Source: Verrucomicrobiales bacterium (lineage in GTDB: Bacteria; Verrucomicrobiota; Verrucomicrobiia; Limisphaerales; CAIMTB01). Taken from it: DNA of 64,000 bases. The stretch is taken from assembly GCA_016795425.1 (NCBI GenBank), contig JAEUHG010000179.1:62001-126000 (forward strand), in the 5' to 3' direction. Both the position numbers and the translations under genes were made by a program. The notes below the pieces were generated by a model. That model saw only the letters and a program-made list of their open reading frames with translations. It was not told the DNA's origin and did not search any database. Every line of letters starts with the position of its first letter. Positions within the stretch are counted from its first letter, which is position 1. Of the stretch, positions 54,701 through 64,000 are shown in pieces.

Positions 54701-57700
54701 CTTCCTTGTAGACGGCGGCGAGGTAATACGACTGACCGGCGACCAGGGCAACGGGTTCCGAGGTCTGCGTGTTGAGCGTGCCATCGTCCTTGGTGGGTTC
54801 CAGGAAGGCCTGGCAGCAGGTCGTTTCTTCGGCAATCTGATTGGCGGCGGCGGGATCCGAACTCGTGCTCAAGAAGAGCCGGGATGCGTCGTCGCTGCGG
54901 ATAAAGAACCGGTACGTGCCCGATTCGGTCGGTGTCAGCCAACCCGAGATGCGGCCGCCAAAGGCTTCGGCGACATTGCTGAGGTCGGGATTGGTGGTGA
55001 AGGAACCGCGAAATTCGCGGCGCGCCGCGAGATCGGGATAGCTGCCATCGCCGAGCAGTTCGTCGACCGTCGCTCCGGCAATGCCAGAGCCATCGACGCC
55101 GCGGTACATTTCCCAGAGGAGATAACCGGCGGTGAGGCCCGGCACCTTGACGGTGACGGTGGAATTGGCCGCGATGGTGTTGCCTGCGGCTGAGACGTCG
55201 CGCACGCCGTTGATCGTCACGACGTAATCATTGCCGCTGGTGAGCGCGCTTGTGTTGAGGGAGACCTTGGTGGGACTCACCACAGTTGCGGAGCTCACGG
55301 TGGCGCCACCGCTCAGTCGGTAGTTCGCGACGGTTGCCGCTGACTCCGCAGTCACGGGTTCCGAGAACACGACCTCGATGTAGGACACCGACGGCGATTT
55401 GCCGGCGATGGCTGAGGCGATGGTCGGTCCGGCCGTGTCGGTGGTGACGGTGAGTTGAACGGGGGCGGTGGTCAGGTTGCCCTTCGGGTTGGCAATCTTC
55501 AGGACGTAGCTGCCGGAATCTGCTACCTGCGCCTTGAGGATGGTGAGCGTCGCTTTATCGGCGCCTTCGGTGAGCGTGATCTTGTAGTTGGTATTCGTCA
55601 GGACGAGGTCGACGCCGTCCTTGGTCCATTGGTACTTGTTGGGACTGCCGGTAACGGTGGCCGAGAGGGTGACTTCACTGTTCTCGGTGACCTGCTTGGT
55701 CGTGGGAGCGGTGACGATGGAGGCGGCGACATTTTCGACTTCGAAGACGCCGAAGCCGTAGCTGCCGCCGGCCCAGAGAACCAGCGATTTGCCGGAGTTG
55801 GCCGGGGCGCCGCTGACCGGATAGACGTTGATGTCACCGTCGTAAGCGTAGTCGTGTCCAGTGCCTTCATTGCCGTTGGGATCCACGATGGGTTCGTCCG
55901 TTTCGTAGACCGCGAGTTTGTAGGCGCTGTTGCCCGACGCGATCTTGCCGTCGAGGGTGTGGATGCCGACCCAGCCCGGTTTGAAGGTGGCATTCGGATC
56001 AGTCGCCGAACCGAACTGTTGGTTCCAACTGGGGATGGCATAGGTGACGATGTAGTCGAGGCCGTCCTTGGTGTCGCATGTCATGACCCAGTTGCCGTCA
56101 TAGTAGGCCACGCCATCGACCTTGTGGTCGATCGGGATGCCGTCCTTGCCGGCGGCTTCCCAATTGAAGGCGGGGAAGGTGGCGGAACCGGCGGAGTCGA
56201 ACTCGAAGAAGTCAGGTCGACCCGTTCCGCCGTTGCGGGGGAGTTCGCCATCGCCATTGGGATTCTGGGTGTGGCGGGTTGGGCGGGCATCCCAGCCGGA
56301 GCCGGGGTAATGCGGCGAGTAGGAAACGCGGAGACCCGGGCGTGCGGAATCGGGAGGGTAAGCCGCGATGGAGCTGGCTTGGCCGCCCAGCGCATATTGG
56401 CCCTTTTCGCCGCGGTTATCCGGCCGGTCGTTCATGCGCGCGATGGGCGTGAAGGTTTGGCCGCCGTTGGAGGTGGAGAGCTCCTGGGGCTGCATGCTGG
56501 AGCGCCAGGTTCCTCCGCCGATCCACAAGCGGGTGTTGTTTCCCGCACCCCAAACCCGCAGGTGCTTCCATCGCCAGCTGGCGCTTCCATCGCCGCCACT
56601 GCTGCCGTCACCGGACGGCTCGTCCGGCACGGGTTCGACCCAGGCCTCGGTCGGGGTGGCGGACCAGGTGGGTCGGCCATTGGGGAAGTTGGGATCGGTC
56701 ACCGTGCCGGTGGGGGCATAGCGGAGGATCTTGTACTTGTAGCCGGTGTAGACGGCGCGTTGGCCGTTGTCGCCCTCCTGCACGCCGAATTTCCACCAGG
56801 CATGCACCGCGCTTTGGGTGGCGAGGGGGACGGGAGTGACTTCGGTCTTGAGGGCGACGCCGAGGGGTTTGCCGGTTTTGGCATCGATCCAGATCAGGGA
56901 TCGGTCCGGGTAGGCAGCGGCGATGTCCTTCTGTTCCTGCGAAAGGTTCGCCGCATCCTCGTTGATACCGTTCTCGCGCACGCCAAGCAGGTAGTGGTCA
57001 TCGTCGTATTTGACGAAGCTGACGTAGCTGTCGATGACGTCTTTGCCGGAGAAGCCATAGGTGGCGTCACCTGATCCGCCGGCTTTCACCAGGATCGGGA
57101 TCTTGTTTTCCGGCAGGACATTCACGAGTCCGTTGAGGTGTTGGACCCAAACGGGCTGGACTTCCTGGGCGACCGCCGACGCGGCGGCGAACAGGGCAAT
57201 GGCCGAGCTTTGGAGGATTCGTTGTCTCATTCGATGTTACGTATCCAGGTTCAATGGTCGCGGAAGCACCGCGAGACCGCTTTGATTTGATGGCAGCACG
57301 ATGGCGGTCGCTTCCTTTGACCTGCGGGGTGAGTTCGTGCTTCGAGGCCTGAGGTTGACGCCTCGGAGGCGATCCTCTGCCTCCCTTGTTGTCATCGTCA
57401 AGCGATCGGTGGATGCCCCGATGCCGTCGAAACACCTGATCAATTCAGGAGTCTACTGCGTTGAATCGGGGCGACTGATGAATGGGGCGGGGCGCTAGGA
57501 GGGGCGACGGTCCACCCAGCGTTCGACGCGATCACGGTAGGTCCGGCTGAGGCTCAGTTTGGTGCCGTCCCGCAGGATCACGGAGTAATCGCCGTAGAAG
57601 AGCGGTTGAAGCTCGCGAATGGCATCGAGGTTCACCAGCACGGAGCGGCTGATGCGGAGGAATTGCTCGGGAGGCAGGTGGTTTTCGAGGGCGGATAGGG

Positions 57701-60700
57701 TGTCGCGAAACACGTGGGACGATCCCTGACGATGCAGTCGGACATAGTTGCCCTCCGCTTCGATCCACTCGATTTCTTCCGTGCGCAGGAAGATCACCTT
57801 GCCGTCCACCTTGATGGCCAGGCGTTCCGTGCCGCGACGCTCGCCGCGCAGTTCCGCCAAGAGGCCGAGCAATTGCTGGTGTCCGGTATCGGTGGCCGCG
57901 CTGCCGATGCGTTCGCGAATCAGGCGCAGAGTCTTCTGGAAGCGCTCGCGGTCGACCGGTTTGAGCAGATAGTCGGCCGCGTGTACGTCAAAGGCCTGAA
58001 GAGCGAACCGATCGTAGGCGGTCACAAAAACCACCGCCGGCATGGCCTCCGCCCCGATCTCCGCGCACACACCGAAGCCGTCCAGGTTCGGCATTTGCAC
58101 GTCGAGAAGGACCAGATCCGGCCGCGAAGTCCGGATGAACTCCACCGCCTGTCGTCCATTGCCCGCCTCGCCGGCAATCGTGAAATCCGGCGTGTCCTGC
58201 AACAATTGTCGGAGACGAAGTCGGGCCGGGGCTTCGTCGTCCACGATGAGGGTGCGGATGGGCGCTGGAATCATCGCGGTTTCAGGATTCGAGGCGTTCC
58301 AGGACGGCGGGATTCCCGTTGGAGAATCGTACCGTCTGGTTTTGCCGCACGGGGACGCTCACACGCGCTTCGGTCCCACCGCCCTTTCGGGCGATCAGCT
58401 CCAACGACTGGTCGTCGCCGTAAAGATGCCGAAGCCGCGAACGCGTGTTGCTCAGACCGATGCCGCCGCGACGGGTGCAGGATCCGGGGGCTTTGGATGG
58501 ACCCGGGCCGTTGTCTTCAACGGAAAGAATCAGTCGCTCGTTCTCACGGCGGGCGCTGACCCGGATGTGTCCATGAGCTTCCAGAGGTTCGATGCCGTGT
58601 CGGATGGCATTCTCGACCAGGGGCTGAAAGATGAGAGTCGGCACCTGGAGATCGAGTAGTTCCTCCGGGGCCTCGATTTCAATTCGCAGTCGGTCACTGA
58701 AGCGGACCTGCTCGATGTCGAGGAAGCGCTCGAGCAAACGCAGTTCCTCGCGGAGTGTGGCTTCCTGGGCGTGGGGGCTGTCGAGGCCGGCCCGGAGGAG
58801 TTCGCTGAGCCGCGTGACCATGCGCTCGGCGGTGTGGGGTTGTTCGTGGACGAGTGCCGCCACGGTATTCAGGGTGTTGAACAGGAAGTGCGGATTAAGC
58901 TGCATTCGCAGCACCTCGAGTTGGGCCGTGGCGAGCTGGCCTTCGAGTTCGATGGCTCTCCGCTCGCGCTCGCGGAACTGCTGGTAGTAGCGCCACCCGT
59001 GGTGTCCGAGAACGACCAGCCAATAGAATCCAAGGTTGGTGACCGTGTAGAAGATCAGGATCTTGCCGAGAAGCGGGCCGAACTCGAAGACTTTGCCACG
59101 CACCGAAGTTTGTCCGGTCAGCAAGGCCGCGTGGCTGACGGCGAACGCCAGGGTGTAGACCACACAGGACACCAGGTGAAGTGCGATCCACCGCCCCGGT
59201 CGCTGGCGGTCGAATGGACACCGGTCCGCCAACCCGAGCACACCCAGCCCAAGCACAGCCGCGGGCATCCACGCTTCGAATCCTCGCCGCAACGCCGTGC
59301 CCCAGGTGACCGTGAATTCCTCGAAGCGCTGGCCCGCGCGCATTTGGATCGCCTCGACGGATGCCAGCAGGGCAAAAGCGGCGAACCACAGCGCGATCCG
59401 CCCGGAGCGCGTGTGCAGGAAATGATCGCGAATCCGCCGATTCACGCCGGTCTAGTAACGCGTTGACCGATCGAAGTCGCCATCAAATCCGAGACCTCCC
59501 GTGCCGCTTTGGGCTCCTAGGCGGAGGGATCGGCCGTCGAGGTGGCGGGGGACGGCGCCAGAACCACCGGAGGAGCGTGGTTGGTGGGAGTGACGGCGAA
59601 CAGGTGGTGCACGAACTCAGGCCGGAATCCATCGATACCATCGGCCAGTGCCGGTGCCCGCTCGGCGAACGACGCCAGCCCGGAGAAGAACTGGAATACC
59701 GCCACCGCGCTGGTGAGGCACAGTGCCGCCATGAGCGCGTTCTCCGTGCGGCCCTCTTCCGGCCGCGGCAACGGGATGGACTCTTCCCGCGCCGCGGCCG
59801 GGGCCGATGGTTCCCCCCAAGGCAAAGTCGACATGATGCGTTTGTAGCCGGGAACGCGGGTCGCGGCGGCAGGGATGTGACGACACGCAGGGGATTGGGA
59901 CGGGACGCACCAGGTCAGGGACGGAATGCTGTCGGTTCATCGCGCCTTTGCCAAAGAGGCGGAGGGCGGTTAAGAGTGCTCCCGATTGAAGGCCTTAGTT
60001 TCCGAGAACGCCGTCCAGACCAGCGAACGCGCCTTTCTGATTGGCGCTCAATTCAAGTCGCGCACCGCGTGGGAGGTGCAGGATTCCCTATCCGAACTTG
60101 GACAGCTTGCCACGACCGCAGGAGCCGACATTGTCGGGTATGGCACGCAAAAGCTGGAGAAACCTGCCGCGCGGACGTTCATTGGTCCGGGCAAAGCCGG
60201 GGAGTTCGCCGCCAAGTGCCACGAGGAGGCGGTGGATACCATCATCTTCGACGACGAATTGTCCCCGGCGCAAAGCCGCAACCTGGAGCAGGTGTTCGAA
60301 CTCAAGATCCTCGATCGCACGCAGCTCATTCTCGATATCTTCGGGCAGCGGGCGAGAACACGGGAAGGCAAGCTGCAGGTGGAATTGGCGCAGTTGCAGC
60401 ATCTCCTGCCGCGGCTGACGCGGTTCTGGACGCACCTTTCGCGGCAGAAAGGCGGCATCGGGATGCGGGGCGGCGAGGGGGAGACGCAGTTGGAAGCGGA
60501 TCGGCGCAAGGTGCAGGAGCGCATCGACAAGCTGATCCGGGAACTGGAGTCGGTGCGCCGCCAGCGCGCCACTCAGCGGGAGGGTCGCAAGCGCCACCAA
60601 TGGCCGCTGGCCTCGATCGTTGGGTATACCAATGCCGGCAAATCCACGCTGTTGAATGCGCTCACCGGCGCCAACGCCTTGGCCGAGGACAAGCTCTTCG

Positions 60701-63700
60701 CAACCCTGGATCCCACCACCCGTCGACTCCGACTCGAGACCAACCAGAACGTGTTGCTCAGCGATACCGTCGGATTCATCCGCAAGCTGCCCCATCGGTT
60801 GGTCGAAGCCTTCAAAGCCACCCTTGAGGAAGTCGTCGAAGCCGACCTTTTGTTGCATGTCGTGGATGTTAGCCATCCGAAGGCTGACGAACAGATCGCC
60901 GCCGTGAATTCAGTGCTGGCGGAGATTCATGCCGGGGAGAAGCCGACCCTGATGGTGTTCAATAAGATTGATTGCCTCGGCGTCGACGCGTCGCTCGAAC
61001 GGTTTCGCGAGCAGTATCCCCACGCTGCCTTTGTATCGGCCCGGACCGGACGAGGATTGACCGAGTTGATGGCGGAATTGGGGATGCAGTTGCGCCCGGT
61101 GCGCGAAGCCATGGAACTGAGCATTCCTCATGGGGAAGCGGCGGCCATCGCTCGCCTGCACGCGGTCGGGCAGATTCTGGAGAGTGATTACGACCAGGAG
61201 GATGCCGCGCGGTTCAAGGCGCTGGTCCCCCCGCACCTGGGACACGAGTTCCGGCGTTTCGAGAGATCCCACCCAACCATCAGCAAGGCGAAGGCGCGGG
61301 TTTCCTGAGCCTGCGGGTGGCGGCGTACCTTAGGGTCCGTCGATTCCCCACGAAACACTCGCGCATAGCCTTGATCGCGCTAGATTGCGACCACGACATG
61401 GCGTTGTTGGAAATCCGTGACTTGAAGAAGTCGTATGTCTCCCCGGAGGGAGCGCCGACCGTGGTGGTGGACGTGCCGTCGTTTCAATTGGCGGCGAGCC
61501 ACCAGGTGGCGCTTAGCGGTGAGAGCGGTTCGGGTAAGACCACGTTCCTGAACCTGATCGCAGGCATACTGGCGCCCGACTCGGGGAGTATACGGATTGA
61601 CGGGGTGGAAGTTTCATCCTTGCCCGAGGCGGCTCGCGATCGTCTGCGGGCCACCAAGATCGGGTACATTTTCCAAACCTTCAACCTGCTGCAGGGCTAC
61701 ACCTGTCTCGAGAACGTGCTGCTGGGGATGTCGTTTGGGCCGGGGCCGAATCGCGGGTTTGCCGAGGCATTGCTGCGTCGCGTGGGGCTGGGCGACCGGC
61801 TGCGCCATTATCCCCGGCAGCTTTCCACAGGACAACAGCAGCGTGTCGCGGTGGCGCGGGCCCTGGCCAATCGTCCGAAGGTCGTGCTCGCCGACGAACC
61901 GACCGGGAATCTCGATCACCGCGCGGCGGGGGATGCGTTGAAGCTGATTCGCGAGGCCTGCGAAGAGAATGGCGCCGCCTTGCTGCTCGTCAGCCACGAT
62001 CGCGACGTTCTCGCCGCCTTTGAGCATCACCAGGATCTCGCCAAGCTGAACCGGGCTGCGGCCGCTGGGAAGGAAGGGTGCCCATGACCCTGCCCCTGAT
62101 GGTCCGCAAGAGTCTGCGGCAACACCTTTTGTCGACGTGGATTACCGCCTTTTCCATCGCTCTGGCCGGCGGACTGCTCATGGCGGTATGGGTGGTCAAG
62201 GACCAGTCCCAAACGGCCTTCGCGGGTGTGAACGCCGGATTCGATGCCGTCCTGGGGGCGCGGGGCTCCAAGCTTCAGTTGGTCCTGAACACCGTGTTTC
62301 ATCTCGAGGAATCGCCGGGGAACATCCCGTTCTCCGACTACGAACAGATACGGTCGAACGCCGCCGTCCGGGTGGCCATTCCGATTGCGCTGGGCGACAA
62401 TTACCTTGGGTACCGCGTGGTGGGGACGGTGACGAACCTGTTTCACGATGTGGAACTGTCGGGGGGACGTCGCTTCGCGTTGGAGGCGGGTCGATCCTTT
62501 GATCCTAACTTGCGCGAGGCGGTGGTCGGCGGTTTCGTGGCGCGGAGGCTGGGATTGAAACCGGGGGACAAGTTTCAGCCCTATCATGGACTGATCTTCA
62601 ATCCCAACGATCAGCATGCGGAGACGTACGTGGTGGTGGGTGTTTTGGAGCCGAGCAACACTCCGGCGGATCGCGTGATCTGGATCCCTCTGCAAGGGGT
62701 GCAGCTCATGACGGGCCACGATCCCAAGTCGGCGTCGGATATCAGCGGCGTCCTGATCAAGTTTAAGGACACGAGCCCCTTGACGGCTCGCCAGTTGGAT
62801 TTGTTTTACAACAAGCAAGGGAATCGTCTGACCTTCGCCTGGCCCATCGCCCAGATCGTGGCGCAGCTTTTCAACAAGATCGCCTGGGTGGACAAGGTCC
62901 TCGCTCTGGTGGCCTATCTCGTGGCGCTGGTGGCCACCGGTTCGATTCTGGTCAGCATCTACAACTCGATGAAGGAGCGCCGACGGGATATCGCGATCCT
63001 GCGCGCGCTTGGGGCTCGGCGGCGGACGATTTTCGCTGCCGTGGTTCTGGAAGCCGCGGCAATCGCGGTTCTCGGCATGATTCTCGCCTTTGTGATTCAC
63101 CTGGGAATCATGACCGGCGTGGCGTCGGTGGTGCGCGCCGAAACCGGGGTGGTTCTCGATCCCTGGGCACCGCACCTGGTCATGCTATGGGCCCCGGCGG
63201 GAATGGTCGCCTTGGCCGCGCTGGCGGGCGTGGTGCCCGCCTGGAAGGCCTACCGCATCCCGGTGGCCGAGAATTTGGCGCCGGTTTCCTGAAGGTGGCA
63301 GTGGATTCCCCGCTCTCCCTGCTCTCCTGTCAGCTCCCTAGACAACCTCGCGGTCTCTGGCGACCATGCGGGCCGATGGGACCCGAATTGATCCACGCGA
63401 TTTTCCAGGGCGGCTCCGCTGCTGATCTTGGCCCCCGCGTTCGCGGGGATCGGCTGACGCTGGAACAAGCCGCTGATCATACCGCGGCCTTGGCACGCGC
63501 CTGTGGTGTGGCGGGGCGTCAAGGTGAATGCCTCAAGGCCCTGGTCCTGCTGTGGAATGATCACCTCGACGAGGCGCATGCCTTGGTCCAGGACCTCCCC
63601 GGACCCGATGCGGCGTTTGTCCATGGCATCATGCATCGGAGGGAGCCGGATTACTCCAATGCCCGCTACTGGTTCGGCCGCGTGGGGGATCATCCAGCCT

Positions 63701-64000
63701 TCGAACCCCTGGCGGATGCGGCGGCACCGGTTTTGGCGGCCCATGCTTCGCTGCCGTTTCGCTTGATCCGGGATGGGTGTTGGGATGGTTTCGCCTTCAT
63801 CGATGCCGTCTCGGCTGCCTGTCGTTCGGCGGACCTGCCGGTGGTCGCCGATGTGCTCCGTGAATTGCAGCGCCTCGAGGCGGTAACCCTGGCGCGGCAT
63901 CTCGCCGGCCTGTGACCGATCTTCTGGCACTCCTCTTGTCGGTCGTCCCGGTCCTGGGCGTCATTGCCACAGGCTTCGCCATTCGACGACTCGAATGGCT

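Overview
The window is high-GC bacterial chromosome. Its gene content points to the Verrucomicrobiota, or a close PVC relative. The markers are a DUF1800/DUF1501 pair, two twin-arginine-exported Gfo/Idh/MocA oxidoreductases, DUF6797-cytochrome c and DUF6807 proteins, a PQQ-type propeller, a double CRTAC1-type FG-GAP/UnbV protein, and a planctomycete/verrucomicrobial-type ECF sigma factor beside a Ser/Thr kinase. This placement is inferred from gene families; no rRNA gene is present. I saw no tRNA, rRNA, CRISPR array, insertion sequence or prophage. Long ORFs antisense to real genes are common because of the high GC3.

Layout. 0-15 kb: end of a glycosyltransferase, a PlsC-type acyltransferase, an exported PQQ-like propeller, the DUF1800/DUF1501 pair, DUF6807 plus a Gfo/Idh/MocA enzyme, and a dimethylglycine/sarcosine dehydrogenase-like flavoprotein directly coupled to a DUF6797-cytochrome c protein. 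14.5-20 kb: an AlgI/AlgX-like polysaccharide O-acetylation pair, an Ldh-family dehydrogenase and a divergent Nramp-like transporter. 20-30 kb: a collinear minus-strand block of two secreted proteins (propeller and DUF11), a hybrid sensor kinase, an ECF sigma factor and a Ser/Thr kinase with an anti-sigma-like zinc motif. 30-34.6 kb: housekeeping genes infA, a NUDIX hydrolase, rsmA, a class III aminotransferase and queE. 35-48 kb: plus-strand genes for a large sensor kinase with a LuxR-type regulator, glutamate-type dehydrogenase, a fused MFS/spermidine-synthase-like protein, GT2, and two ABC-2-type permeases flanking a 58-residue membrane protein. 48-57 kb: a second Gfo/Idh/MocA enzyme, a nitrilase-family amidohydrolase and two very large secreted proteins. 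57-64 kb: a LytS/LytR-type two-component pair, HflX, a LolD/MacB-type ABC transporter, a conserved hypothetical protein and the start of an AEC-type permease.

How the genes fit together. Several sets look translationally coupled: hybrid kinase to sigma factor (4-nt overlap), sensor kinase to LuxR regulator, flavoprotein to DUF6797 protein, ABC ATPase to permease, and the hypothetical protein to the AEC permease. The most system-like candidates are the 20-30 kb signalling/secreted-protein block and the 44-48 kb permease-miniprotein-permease set that lacks a local ATPase. Neither is demonstrated to be new. Start sites were moved inside many ORFs using signal peptides, overlaps and Shine-Dalgarno sequences, and several are GTG or TTG.
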